Part shown: positions 6,623 through 14,791 of the stretch, piece by piece | Numbering within the stretch: the stretch's first letter is position 1 | How the letters are laid out: the number at the start of each line of letters is the position of its first letter | Assembly: GCA_938084845.1 (NCBI GenBank) | Contig: CALKEB010000028.1 | Coordinates: forward strand, 44,479 to 108,478 | DNA: 64,000 nt | Source: an uncultured Polaribacter sp. | GTDB lineage: Bacteria; Bacteroidota; Bacteroidia; Flavobacteriales; Flavobacteriaceae | Reading direction: 5' to 3' | Position numbers and translations under genes: made by a program | The notes under the pieces: generated by a model | Seen by the model: only the letters and a program-made list of their open reading frames with translations | Databases searched by the model: none | Told to the model about the DNA's origin: nothing

Positions 6623-9430
6623 ATGAAGACTGACATTTCTACCATAAATCCGAAAGAAAATATAATAATTAAAGGAGCTAAACTTCATAATTTAAAAAAT
6701 ATTGATGTAGTTATTCCAAGAAATAAACTAGTAGTCATTACTGGTTTATCGGGCTCTGGAAAATCTTCTTTAGCGTTTGATACTTTGTATGCAGAAGGGC
6801 AAAGAAGGTATGTAGAAAGTTTAAGTTCTTACGCTAGACAGTTTTTAGGAAAGTTAGATAAACCCAAAGTAGATTATATTAAAGGTATTGCACCAGCAAT
6901 AGCAATAGTACAAAAAGTAAACTCAACAAATCCAAGATCTACTGTTGGTACTTCTACTGAAATTTACGATTACATTAAACTTTTATTCGCTAGAGTTGGA
7001 AACACCTACTCTCCTATTTCTGGGAACGAAGTTAAAAAAGATACGGTATCCGATGTTATTAAACATATTAAAAATATTCAAATAGGTTCTAAGCTATTAT
7101 TACTTTCTCCAATAAAAGTAGAGGAGAATAAAACATTAAATAAAGTATTACAAGTTTTAGAGCAACAAGGGTATGCACGTTTAAAATGGAAAAATACGGT
7201 GTATAGAATTTCAGATCTACCTCAAGAAGAATATAAAAATGAGTCTTTATTTTTAGTGGTAGATAGAATCGTTACTAAAGATGATGATGATTTTTTTAAT
7301 CGATTAGCTGATGCTGTTCAAACTGCTTTTTTTGAAGGAAATGGAATATGTTTGATCGAAGATTTAGCCACTAAATCAACAACTACATTCAGTAATAAGT
7401 TTGAGTTAGATGGAATCAGTTTTTTAGAACCTAACACGCATCTCTTTAGTTTTAATAATCCCTATGGAGCCTGTGCTACTTGCGAAGGCTATGGAAATGT
7501 AATTGGTATTGACAAAGATTTAGTAATACCTAATACAGGGTTGTCCATTTTTGAGGATGCTATCTTTCCTTTTAGAACGCCATCCTATGTTCATTACAAA
7601 GAAGATTTAATTGCTGTAGCTTATAAATATGACATTCCAATACACAAACCATGGTTTGAACTAACAGCCCAACAGAAAGAATTGGTTTGGAACGGAAATA
7701 AACATTTTAATGGAATACACCATTTCTTTTCAGTTTTAGAAGAAAAAAGTTATAAAATTCAAAACAGAGTAATGTTATCTCGCTATAGAGGTAAAACAAA
7801 ATGTACAAGTTGTAACGGAAAAAGATTACGAAAAGAAGCCAATTATGTAAAAATTAATAACCGTACAATTTCTGATCTAGTTTCTTTACCTTTAGACGAA
7901 TTAGCGCTATTTTTTAAAGAAATTAAACTTAATGCCTATCAAGAAAAAATTGGAAGACGTTTACTTACAGAAATTAACAATCGTTTAAAATTCTTAACAG
8001 ATGTTGGCCTTTCTTACTTAACAATAAATAGAACCTCTAACACATTATCTGGAGGAGAAAGTCAACGAATAAATTTAGCAACTTCTTTAGGAAGTTCTTT
8101 GGTTGGCTCTATGTATATTTTAGACGAACCAAGTATTGGTTTACACCCAAAAGACACTGAACGATTGATAGGTGTTCTTAAAGACTTAAGAGACTTGGGC
8201 AATACTGTAATTGTTGTAGAACATGATGAAGATATCATGAAAGAAGCAGACTATATTATTGATATTGGACCAGAAGCTGGCACCTTTGGAGGAAATGTAG
8301 TTGCAGAAGGTACATACCAACAACTTTTAGAATCAACATCTTTAACTTCTAAATACCTAAACGAGGAGTTAAAAATTGATGTCCCTAAAAGAAGAAAAAC
8401 TACAAAGCATAAATTAGAAGTTATTGGTGCTAGAGAACATAATTTACAAAATATAGATGTTACTTTCCCTTTGCATGGATTAACAGTTGTTACTGGTGTT
8501 TCTGGATCTGGAAAAAGTACTTTAGTAAAGAAAATAGTATATCCTGCTCTTCAAAAAAAGCTACATGGCTATGGAGATAAGATTGGACAACATACAGCAT
8601 TTAAGGGTGATTTTGATACCTTAAAGAGTGTTGAATTTATTGATCAAAATCCTATAGGACGATCCTCTAGATCTAACCCAGTTACTTATATCAAAGCGTA
8701 TGATGACATCAGGGCTTTGTTTTCAAGTCAAAAATTAGCGAAAATTAGAAATTTTAAACCAAAACATTTTTCGTTTAATGTAGAAGGTGGACGCTGTGAA
8801 ACTTGCAAAGGAGAAGGAGAAGTTACTATAGAGATGCAGTTTATGGCAGATGTTCACTTAGTTTGCGATGTATGCCATGGGAAAAGGTTCAAAAAAGAGG
8901 TATTAGAAGTTACGTTTAATAATAAATCAATCTCAGATATATTAAATCTAACTATAGATGAATCTATTTCTTTTTTTACAGAAAATTTAGTTCCAAAAAT
9001 CGCTAAAAAATTAAAACCCCTTCAAGATGTAGGTTTGGGCTATGTTACTCTAGGACAATCTTCTTCTACTTTATCTGGAGGTGAAGCACAGAGAATAAAA
9101 TTAGCTTCCTTTTTAGTAAAAGGAACCACAAAAGAAAAAACATTATTTATATTTGATGAACCTACTACAGGCTTACATTTTCATGATATTAAAAAGTTAT
9201 TAAAATCTTTTAATGCTCTAATCGATAAAGGACACTCTATAATTGTAATTGAACATAATATTGAACTAATTAAATGTGCAGACTATATTATAGATCTTGG
9301 GTTAGAAGGTGGTAAAAATGGAGGTGAATTGTTATTTCAAGGAACTCCAGAAGAAATGATTCATCATAAAAAATCATATACCTCAAAATACTTAGTGCAG
9401 AAGCTAAACAAATCGTCAATAAAACATTAA
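6623..9430 (+). CDS. uvrA: Excinuclease ABC subunit A
   Basis: UvrA is the damage-recognition ATPase of nucleotide-excision repair and loads UvrB on distorted DNA. The 935-residue product is close to the usual 940. It has two ABC ATPase units: Walker A GLSGSGKSS at residues 41-49 and GVSGSGKST near residue 625, each paired with an LSGGE signature and a DEPS/DEPT Walker B. Zinc modules are visible as CATC and CTSC in the first half and CETC with CDVC in the second. AEGQRRYVESLSSYARQF is the family hallmark. A terminator follows 20 bases after the stop. Confidence 0.97.
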   Translation: MKTDISTINPKENIIIKGAKLHNLKNIDVVIPRNKLVVITGLSGSGKSSLAFDTLYAEGQRRYVESLSSYARQFLGKLDKPKVDYIKGIAPAIAIVQKVNSTNPRSTVGTSTEIYDYIKLLFARVGNTYSPISGNEVKKDTVSDVIKHIKNIQIGSKLLLLSPIKVEENKTLNKVLQVLEQQGYARLKWKNTVYRISDLPQEEYKNESLFLVVDRIVTKDDDDFFNRLADAVQTAFFEGNGICLIEDLATKSTTTFSNKFELDGISFLEPNTHLFSFNNPYGACATCEGYGNVIGIDKDLVIPNTGLSIFEDAIFPFRTPSYVHYKEDLIAVAYKYDIPIHKPWFELTAQQKELVWNGNKHFNGIHHFFSVLEEKSYKIQNRVMLSRYRGKTKCTSCNGKRLRKEANYVKINNRTISDLVSLPLDELALFFKEIKLNAYQEKIGRRLLTEINNRLKFLTDVGLSYLTINRTSNTLSGGESQRINLATSLGSSLVGSMYILDEPSIGLHPKDTERLIGVLKDLRDLGNTVIVVEHDEDIMKEADYIIDIGPEAGTFGGNVVAEGTYQQLLESTSLTSKYLNEELKIDVPKRRKTTKHKLEVIGAREHNLQNIDVTFPLHGLTVVTGVSGSGKSTLVKKIVYPALQKKLHGYGDKIGQHTAFKGDFDTLKSVEFIDQNPIGRSSRSNPVTYIKAYDDIRALFSSQKLAKIRNFKPKHFSFNVEGGRCETCKGEGEVTIEMQFMADVHLVCDVCHGKRFKKEVLEVTFNNKSISDILNLTIDESISFFTENLVPKIAKKLKPLQDVGLGYVTLGQSSSTLSGGEAQRIKLASFLVKGTTKEKTLFIFDEPTTGLHFHDIKKLLKSFNALIDKGHSIIVIEHNIELIKCADYIIDLGLEGGKNGGELLFQGTPEEMIHHKKSYTSKYLVQKLNKSSIKH

Positions 9431-9449
9431 AATATAATTGTCCATTGCT

Positions 9450-9477
9450 ATGCTTTTAATAACAAAAGCATTCTTTT
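9450..9477 (+). terminator. Terminator after uvrA
   Basis: ATGCTTTT at 9450-9457 pairs with AAAAGCAT at 9464-9471 around a six-base loop, followed by TCTTTT. The stem is AT-rich but perfect. Confidence 0.6.
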
Positions 9478-9580
9478 AGGTTATACCTCACCTTAAACAT
9501 ACCACAACAATGTTTTTTACCACATTTTAAGTTGGATATTATATTTCAAAAAAATTAAGGAAACAAGCTATATTTATTGA

Positions 9581-9617
9581 ATAAAACTTAAATTATTTAT
9601 ATAAATAATAGTTTTAT
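9581..9617. promoter_or_regulatory. Long palindrome upstream of the HTH regulator
   Basis: An 18-base perfect palindrome (ATTATTTAT/ATAAATAAT, 9592-9609) is flanked by arms ATAAAACT at 9581-9588 and AGTTTTAT at 9610-9617. Together they form 17 paired bases per side with one three-base bulge. It lies 57 bases before the candidate -7 box of the HTH gene. The symmetry suits an operator for a dimeric regulator, perhaps the gene's own product, but this is inference. Confidence 0.4.
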
Positions 9618-9673
9618 TATACTTCAAATAAAAATATTTCGTAAAAAATACATAATTTGGAGTAAATTTTTAC

Positions 9674-9681
9674 TACATTTG
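9674..9681 (+). promoter_or_regulatory. Candidate -7 box for the HTH gene
   Basis: TACATTTG fits TAnnTTTG and sits 17 bases before the start codon, which implies a very short leader. A TTTGG lies only about 14 bases upstream, closer than the usual -33 spacing. Confidence 0.4.
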
Positions 9682-9697
9682 CTGTAACCCCCCTATT

Positions 9698-10072
9698 ATG
9701 AAAGTTGAACATAAAAATCGAGCAGATAGAGTAATCGAGGTTTTTAAAAACTCTACACTAAATCAAAGACAGTTTTCAGAGCTAATCGGAGTTTCTCAAC
9801 AACTGGTAAGTGCAGTAGTTAATTATACTAAAAAACCAAACGAGACGATATTATTTGGTATTATTGACAACATGAAACATGTAGATCCTTTGTGGTTACT
9901 TACAGGTTCTAAAAAAGATAAAACAGAACAAAGATTAAAAGACACTCAAATTCATTCCCCTATTGAGTATCACATAAAAGAAATTGTAACAAAACAAATT
10001 GAAGAACTATCTAAAAATATTCTTCAAAGACTATCAAATATTGAAGAGTCCGTTAACCAAGCTAACCCCTAG
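9698..10072 (+). CDS. Small helix-turn-helix DNA-binding protein
   Basis: The 124-residue product has an XRE/Cro-like helix-turn-helix: LNQRQFSELIGVSQQLVSAVVNY, with the recognition helix around residues 32-44, followed by KPNETILFGIIDNMKHVDPLWLLTG. The WLLTG ending of the domain is typical of phage-type repressors and their host relatives. The C-terminal third (KEIVTKQIEELSKNILQRLSNIEESV) looks like an amphipathic coiled coil for oligomerisation. No peptidase or sensor domain is present. It stands alone between uvrA and tRNA-His, next to a large palindrome, so it may be self-regulating or a relic of an integrated element. Targets are unknown. Confidence 0.8.
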   Translation: MKVEHKNRADRVIEVFKNSTLNQRQFSELIGVSQQLVSAVVNYTKKPNETILFGIIDNMKHVDPLWLLTGSKKDKTEQRLKDTQIHSPIEYHIKEIVTKQIEELSKNILQRLSNIEESVNQANP

Positions 10073-10216
10073 TTGTTTAAAAAGAATAGAACGTAACTCT
10101 TTAATAATAGTGATTTTTAATTCACTCCAAATACTGAAAAAGAGCTTCAATATTTGATAATTTTTAATACCACTATAGTGTACCCCTAAATTAGCTCTTA
10201 CGATACGTAGAGTACT

Positions 10217-10248
10217 AAAAAAGCCTTCTCATTTGAGAAGGCTTTTTA
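10217..10248. terminator. Bidirectional terminator between the HTH gene region and tRNA-His
   Basis: A5 GCCTTCTC pairs with GAGAAGGC T5 around a four-base loop. It serves tRNA-His on the minus strand and anything arriving on the plus strand. The 145 bases between the HTH stop and this hairpin hold no gene, only the palindrome CACTATAGTG at 10171-10180 inside distant AGAGCT/AGCTCT arms. Confidence 0.88.
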
Positions 10249-10253
10249 TTTTG

Positions 10254-10328
10254 GGTGGAAGATGGGGCTCGAACCCACGACTTTCGGTACCACAAACCGA
10301 CGCTCTAACCAACTGAGCTACAACCACC
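10254..10328 (-). tRNA. tRNA-His (anticodon GTG)
   Basis: The minus strand folds as a cloverleaf beginning GGTGGTTG with the extra G(-1) expected of histidine tRNA. The D arm is AGCTCAGTTGGTTAGAGC, the anticodon stem TCGGT/ACCGA encloses TTGTGGT, and the T arm is GTGGG-TTCGAGC-CCCAT. The anticodon is GTG. C73 pairs with G(-1), and CCA is not encoded. Acceptor positions 5:68 and 6:67 are both U-U, an unusual tandem mismatch. A strong terminator lies directly downstream. Confidence 0.95.
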
Positions 10329-10380
10329 ATTTGTTTGCGAATGCAAATATACCTTTTTTTAGTATTTGTAAAAGAAAAAA

Positions 10381-11097
10381 TTAAAAAATTTTGTCTAAAT
10401 TTTTAACAGCTACAAAACGCTCTGTTGTAAAACCTTCTGCAAAATCTACCCCAATTATTCTCCCTAAATCTTTAGCTCTGTACTGTACACTTTCTATAAA
10501 ATTTTTGCTAGTTATTGGTGTTTCTGGTTCATTATTTTTAGGGTTAAAAAATTGAGAACCATAAGCCAAAACTGATTGTATTTTTTGATCCATAAATCCA
10601 GTTACATCGACAACAAAATCTGGACTTAAATTTTTCCATTGTATATAATGATATACGTTTTCTGGCCTCCATCTTTCTTGTAACTTTCCTTCTATACTTG
10701 TTTCAATTTTTAAAAGACCACTTAAAAAACAAGCATCAGAGACCAACTTACTGCCTTTTCCATGATCTATATGTCTATCCTCTATAGCGTTACATAATAC
10801 TATTTTGGGTTGGTACTTTCTTACTACTTTTATAATTTCTAACTGATTTTTTCTATTGTTTTCAAAAAAACCATCTTCAAAACATAAATTCTCTCTAATA
10901 GAAACACCTAAAATCTCTCCTGCTTTTTGTGCTTCTTTATCTCTAAGCTCTGCAGAACCTCTAGTCCCTAGCTCTCCTCTTGTTAAATCTATGATCCCTA
11001 CTTTTTTACCTAAAGAAATTTCTTTGGCAATTGTAGCACCACAGCTTAATTCTACATCATCTGGATGTGCTCCAAATGCTAATATATCTAGTTTCAT
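10381..11097 (-). CDS. bshB1: Bacillithiol biosynthesis deacetylase BshB1
   Basis: BshB1 removes the acetyl group from GlcNAc-malate in the second step of bacillithiol synthesis. The 238-residue product belongs to the PIG-L deacetylases. It shows AFGAHPDDVELSCG (zinc and catalytic residues His11, Asp13, Asp14), LTRGELGTRGS, and DRHIDHG with His109, Asp111 and His112. Length is typical for BshB1. The ATG overlaps the stop of the upstream gamma-family PLP-enzyme gene by four bases (ATGA), so the two are translationally coupled, which links thiol synthesis to cysteine/methionine metabolism. BshA and BshC are not in the window. Confidence 0.94.
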   Translation of the reverse strand: MKLDILAFGAHPDDVELSCGATIAKEISLGKKVGIIDLTRGELGTRGSAELRDKEAQKAGEILGVSIRENLCFEDGFFENNRKNQLEIIKVVRKYQPKIVLCNAIEDRHIDHGKGSKLVSDACFLSGLLKIETSIEGKLQERWRPENVYHYIQWKNLSPDFVVDVTGFMDQKIQSVLAYGSQFFNPKNNEPETPITSKNFIESVQYRAKDLGRIIGVDFAEGFTTERFVAVKNLDKIF

Positions 11098-12251
11098 TTT
11101 TTTGCTTTTACAATTGCTTGTTCTAAATCTGCTATTAAATCTTCAGGTTCTTCAATTCCAACAGAAAATCGAATTAAACCCTCTTTAATACCTCTTTCTA
11201 GTCGTTGTGTTTCTGTGAGTAATGCATGCGTTGTTTGTGTTGGACTTACTGTAGTACTCTCTAAACCTGCTAAACTCATAGAAGGCTTAATTAAAGTTAA
11301 ATAATTTTGAAAAACCATAGCATCTATCCCCTCTTTTAACTCAAAAGACAGCATGGCTCCAAAACCATTCATTTGTTTTTTAGCTATAGTATGCTGAGGA
11401 TGGCTTTTTAAACCAGGGTAATATACTCGATCAATATCTGAATGATTTTCTAAATATTCTGCTATAAAAAGGGCATTTTTAGTTTGTTCTTTTACTCTTA
11501 AATTTAATGTTTTTAAACTTCGTTCTAGCAACCAAACTGTTTGATCACTTAGGTTTCCTCCAAAATTAATTGCCGTTTTCCAAATTTCTGCAATATGTTG
11601 TTCAGAGGCTGCTATAGCTCCTGCAGAAATATCAGAATGGCCTCCCATATATTTTGTAGCTGAATGGAGTATAATATCAATTCCGAATTCTGCTGGATTT
11701 TGATTAATTGGAGAAGCAAAAGTATTATCTATCATAGTCGTAATTTGATGCTCTTTTGCCAAAGCACCAATTGCTTTCATATCTGTTATACCTAATAATG
11801 GATTAGAAGGTGTTTCTATATAAATTACTTTAGTATTTTTTTTAATTAAAGGTCTAAAATCTTCAATTTTATCAGATGTTGTAAAAGAATAATATATTCC
11901 ATACTTATCAAATTCAGAGACAATAAAATTATAGGTACCTCCATAAATAACTTGCTGCACTATAACATGATCTCCTTTCTTTAAAAAAGTAAGCATGGCT
12001 GAAGAAATAGCAGCCATTCCTGAACTAAAAATTAGACCTGCCTCTGTTTTTTCTAATGCTGCAATTTTTTTACACAACATCTCTTGATTTGGCGTATTGT
12101 AATACCTGGGGTAACGTTTTATAGGAACATTGTCAAAAGCATATGAAGTAGACATATATATAGGAGAAACTGCCCCTTTAAATTGAGTATCTTCTACTTC
12201 TCCAACATGAACACATGTAGAATTTATTCCTAATTTTTTGATATCTTTCAT
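11094..12251 (-). CDS. Cystathionine gamma-synthase / gamma-lyase family PLP enzyme
   Basis: The product is a fold-type I PLP enzyme of the Cys/Met metabolism family. It contains YNTPNQEMLCKKIAALE, the SSGMAA phosphate loop, IETPSNPLLGITDM, the Asp in MIDNTFASP, and the cofactor lysine Lys200 in HSATKYMGGHSD. SLAGLESTTVSPTQTTHA and the C-terminal GLIRFSVGIEEPEDL close the domain. Start: an ATG at 12251 gives 385 residues and the conserved N terminus MKDIKKLGIN; an upstream in-frame ATG at 12293 would add 14 hydrophobic residues and is less likely. Synthase and lyase cannot be separated by eye. It is the first gene of the operon with bshB1. Confidence 0.88.
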   Translation of the reverse strand: MKDIKKLGINSTCVHVGEVEDTQFKGAVSPIYMSTSYAFDNVPIKRYPRYYNTPNQEMLCKKIAALEKTEAGLIFSSGMAAISSAMLTFLKKGDHVIVQQVIYGGTYNFIVSEFDKYGIYYSFTTSDKIEDFRPLIKKNTKVIYIETPSNPLLGITDMKAIGALAKEHQITTMIDNTFASPINQNPAEFGIDIILHSATKYMGGHSDISAGAIAASEQHIAEIWKTAINFGGNLSDQTVWLLERSLKTLNLRVKEQTKNALFIAEYLENHSDIDRVYYPGLKSHPQHTIAKKQMNGFGAMLSFELKEGIDAMVFQNYLTLIKPSMSLAGLESTTVSPTQTTHALLTETQRLERGIKEGLIRFSVGIEEPEDLIADLEQAIVKAKK

Positions 12252-12323
12252 AAAGTAATTTAGAATTGCTAATTTAAGAAATCTTAAAAACATGTTGTCT
12301 TAAATTTTCAATATCTTCGCAAT

Positions 12324-13025
12324 ATGATAGCTGTACTAATTATAGGTAACGGGAATGTAGCAAATCATTTGTATAATGCGTTTAAAAACGTAAAACAAAT
12401 TAAGGTTTCTAAAATCAATTCTAGAGTACTCGACAATGTTCCATTAGCAGATATTACTATTCTTGCAGTTTCAGATGATGCTATTAAAGAGGTTTCCTCT
12501 AAAATAAAAAATCCATTTGTTGTTCATACCTCTGGTAGTGTTGGTATTAATGATTTAAAAAGTACTTCTAGAAAAGGAGTTTTTTATATGCTTCAAACTT
12601 TTACAAAAGAAAAAAAGGTTGATTTTAAAAACATTCCTTTTTGTTTAGAAGCAACACACAAAGCAGATGAAGTAATTTTAGAAAAAATTGCGTCTTATTT
12701 AGGAAAAAACATATATCACATTAACACAGCGCAAAGAAAAAAGCTACATGTAGCTGCTGTATTTGTCAATAATTTTTCCAACCATATGTATACTATTGGT
12801 CAAGATATTTGTTTAGAAAATAAAATTCCATTCAAAATACTATCGCCACTTATATACGAAACAGCTTTGAAAGCTGAAACGTTATCACCAAGACAAGCAC
12901 AAACAGGTCCTGCAATTCGAAATGATTTAACAACAATAAACAACCACCTTGAATCTTTGAATGAAGAACATAAAAACATTTATAAATTAATTACAAAATC
13001 AATCCAAAATGGAGCTAAGCTATAA
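12324..13025 (+). CDS. Rossmann-fold DUF2520 protein
   Basis: The 233-residue product starts with a dinucleotide-binding Rossmann motif (VLIIGNGNVANHL, residues 4-16) like that of ProC and F420-dependent reductases. Further on, TILAVSDDAIKEV and VVHTSGSVGINDL match the Rossmann part. The C-terminal helical domain, KLHVAAVFVNNFSNHMYTIG to LSPRQAQTGPAIRND, is DUF2520. The natural substrate is unknown. It overlaps kdsC by 17 bases and lies 73 bases from the divergent PLP-enzyme gene. Conserved pairing with kdsC suggests a link to envelope sugar metabolism, but this is inference. Confidence 0.87.
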   Translation: MIAVLIIGNGNVANHLYNAFKNVKQIKVSKINSRVLDNVPLADITILAVSDDAIKEVSSKIKNPFVVHTSGSVGINDLKSTSRKGVFYMLQTFTKEKKVDFKNIPFCLEATHKADEVILEKIASYLGKNIYHINTAQRKKLHVAAVFVNNFSNHMYTIGQDICLENKIPFKILSPLIYETALKAETLSPRQAQTGPAIRNDLTTINNHLESLNEEHKNIYKLITKSIQNGAKL

Positions 13026-13533
13026 ACAAGAATTACATAAAATTTCGACATTTATTTTTGATGTTGACGGGGTATTAACAAACGGTATGTTAACTATAAT
13101 GCCAGATGGTGAGCTTGTAAGACACATGAATGTTAAGGATGGATATGCAATGAAGATAGCCTTACATAAAGGGTTTAGAGTTTGTATTATTTCTGGAGGT
13201 ACCAACCAAGCAGTAAAAAATAGATTAGCAGCACTTGGAATAGAAGATATTTATCTAGGCGCACATGATAAAATACATCAATATCAAGAAATTATAAAAA
13301 AATACAATTTAGTATCAGAAAATATTCTGTACATGGGAGACGACATTCCTGATTTACCTGTAATGAAAAAAGTTGGAATGCCATGTTGCCCAAATGATGC
13401 TGTCAAAGAAATTCAAAATGCCTCTAAATACATTTCAAATTTAAAAGGAGGGGATGGCTGCGTAAGAGATGTCATAGAACAAGTTTTAAAAGTACAAGGA
13501 AAGTGGGATAATTATTATGATGCAAAAGCTTAA
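13009..13533 (+). CDS. kdsC: KdsC-like KDO-8-phosphate phosphatase
   Basis: KdsC dephosphorylates KDO 8-phosphate for the inner core of lipopolysaccharide. The 174-residue product is a capless C0-type HAD phosphatase. It has nucleophile Asp18 and Asp20 in FDVDGVLTNG, motif II serine in IISGGTN, LGAHDKIHQYQEI, and motif IV MGDDIPDLPVMKKVG followed by CCPNDAV and GGDGCVRDVIE. Length and the terminal GGDG loop match tetrameric KdsC. It overlaps the DUF2520 gene by 17 bases, and the DUF2147 gene follows after 19 bases, so the three form one operon. Confidence 0.92.
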   Translation: MELSYKQELHKISTFIFDVDGVLTNGMLTIMPDGELVRHMNVKDGYAMKIALHKGFRVCIISGGTNQAVKNRLAALGIEDIYLGAHDKIHQYQEIIKKYNLVSENILYMGDDIPDLPVMKKVGMPCCPNDAVKEIQNASKYISNLKGGDGCVRDVIEQVLKVQGKWDNYYDAKA

Positions 13534-13552
13534 TTACTAAAAATAATATACA

Positions 13553-13975
13553 ATGAAAAAAATCGTAACAATTGCTACCTTATTATTTGTGTTTTCATTA
13601 AATGCACAATCTATTTTCGGAAAATGGAATTCTACCAATGACGAGACAGGAGAAATAGATTCTGTAATCGAAATTTACAAAAAAGAAAATAAGGCTTATG
13701 CCAAGATCGTTAAAATAATGGATCCTTCCAGACAAAACTCAGTTTGCACAGCTTGTGAAGGAGCCAATAAGAATAAAAAAATACTAGGATTAAATATTTT
13801 AACAGGTCTTAAAAAAAATGATGATGAATGGTCTGGAGGAGAAATTTTAGATCCTAGAAATGGAAAAGTGTATAACTGTTATATAAAACTTGTTCAGAAA
13901 GACAAGTTAAAAATTAGAGGTTTTATTGGCTTATCTGTTTTTGGAAAAACAAAATATTGGAAAAGAGCTAAATAA
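13553..13975 (+). CDS. Secreted DUF2147 protein
   Basis: The 140-residue product has a clean signal peptide (MKKIVTIATLLFVFSLNAQ). The mature part is the DUF2147 lipocalin-like domain: GKWNSTNDETGEIDSVIEIY, the cysteine pair in VCTACEGANKNKKILGL, LDPRNGKVYNCYIKL, and IRGFIGLSVFGKTKYW. The three cysteines of the mature chain probably allow a disulphide in the periplasm. The biological role of the family is not established. It is the last gene of the DUF2520-kdsC operon and faces pcm, ending one base from the pcm stop. Confidence 0.88.
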   Translation: MKKIVTIATLLFVFSLNAQSIFGKWNSTNDETGEIDSVIEIYKKENKAYAKIVKIMDPSRQNSVCTACEGANKNKKILGLNILTGLKKNDDEWSGGEILDPRNGKVYNCYIKLVQKDKLKIRGFIGLSVFGKTKYWKRAK

Positions 13976-13976
13976 G

Positions 13977-14618
13977 TTAATTTTTTTCTTCTAGCATCGG
14001 TACAAAAGCAAAGTCTCCTAACTCTTGTTTTTCAAATTCATTTTGTGACTTCCTAACAAAAAGAGTCATGATTTGAGACTTTTGACCAACTGGTATTAAC
14101 AACATACCACCTATTTTTAATTGAGCTAACAAAGCTTTGGGTACTAAAGGAGCACCTGCTGTTACAATAATTTTATCAAAAGGAGCTTGCTCTTTTAAAC
14201 CCTTATAACCATCACCGAAAATAAACCGTTTTGGTTTTAATCCTATTTTAGGTAAAAAAGTAGCGGTTTTTTTAAATAGTTCGTGCTGTCTTTCTATGGT
14301 ATATACTTCTGCTTTTAAGTGCAACAATACTGCAGTTTGATAACCGGATCCAGTACCTATCTCTAAGATTTTATCTTTAGGTTTTATTGCTAACGTTTGA
14401 GATTGAAATGCGACTGTATAAGGCTGAGAAATGGTTTGATCTGCTGCTATTGGAAAAGCTTTGTCTTGATAAGCATGAGACTCAAAACTAGAATCTATAA
14501 ATAAGTGTCTCGGAATTTTACGAATAGCACTTAATACATTTTGATCATCTATACCCTTCGCTTCCAAAAGGGTTGCAAGTTGATTTCTAAGTCCTTGATG
14601 TTTTGCTGTATCTTTCAA
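13977..14618 (-). CDS. pcm: Protein-L-isoaspartate O-methyltransferase
   Basis: Pcm methylates isoaspartyl residues in aged proteins with S-adenosylmethionine so that they can return to aspartate. The 213-residue product has AFPIAADQTISQPYTVAFQ, the SAM-binding motif I ILEIGTGSGYQTAVL, VYTIERQHELF, FGDGYKGL, and FDKIIVTAGAPLVPKALLAQL followed by GGMLLIPVG. All major family motifs are intact. It is transcribed convergently with the DUF2147 gene and divergently from the oxidoreductase gene. Confidence 0.95.
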   Translation of the reverse strand: MKDTAKHQGLRNQLATLLEAKGIDDQNVLSAIRKIPRHLFIDSSFESHAYQDKAFPIAADQTISQPYTVAFQSQTLAIKPKDKILEIGTGSGYQTAVLLHLKAEVYTIERQHELFKKTATFLPKIGLKPKRFIFGDGYKGLKEQAPFDKIIVTAGAPLVPKALLAQLKIGGMLLIPVGQKSQIMTLFVRKSQNEFEKQELGDFAFVPMLEEKN

Positions 14619-14680
14619 TATATACGCTATTTCTAAAATCTAAAAATAGTAATATTTATATATATACCCCTATAAAATTG

Positions 14681-14688
14681 TATCTTTG
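14681..14688 (+). promoter_or_regulatory. Candidate -7 box for the Gfo/Idh/MocA gene
   Basis: TATCTTTG matches TAnnTTTG exactly, 104 bases before the start codon, which implies a leader of roughly 95 bases. Confidence 0.45.
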
Positions 14689-14736
14689 TTATCGGTAATT
14701 TTACTTTTATTAAAGAGATTAATAAGTAATACTTAC

Positions 14737-14761
14737 TGAGCTATTTAACAATTATAGCTCA
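14737..14761 (+). promoter_or_regulatory. Leader hairpin of the Gfo/Idh/MocA gene
   Basis: TGAGCTAT at 14737-14744 pairs with ATAGCTCA at 14754-14761 around a nine-base loop. A smaller TAAGTA/TACTTA inverted repeat lies just upstream. No T-run follows, so it is not a simple terminator. Confidence 0.3.
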
Positions 14762-14791
14762 TTATTTATCATATGTTAAAAACTTAAAAAT

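Noticed and set aside
10073..10216. Possible structured RNA or attachment site between the HTH gene and tRNA-His (AGAGCT/AGCTCT arms enclosing CACTATAGTG)
   Set aside because: The loop is about 46 bases, no T-run follows, and no repeat of the tRNA 3' end could be seen, so neither an RNA gene nor an att site can be supported.
12252..12293. Upstream ATG at 12293 for the gamma-family PLP enzyme
   Set aside because: It would add 14 hydrophobic residues not seen at the start of this cytoplasmic family; the ATG at 12251 gives the conserved N terminus.
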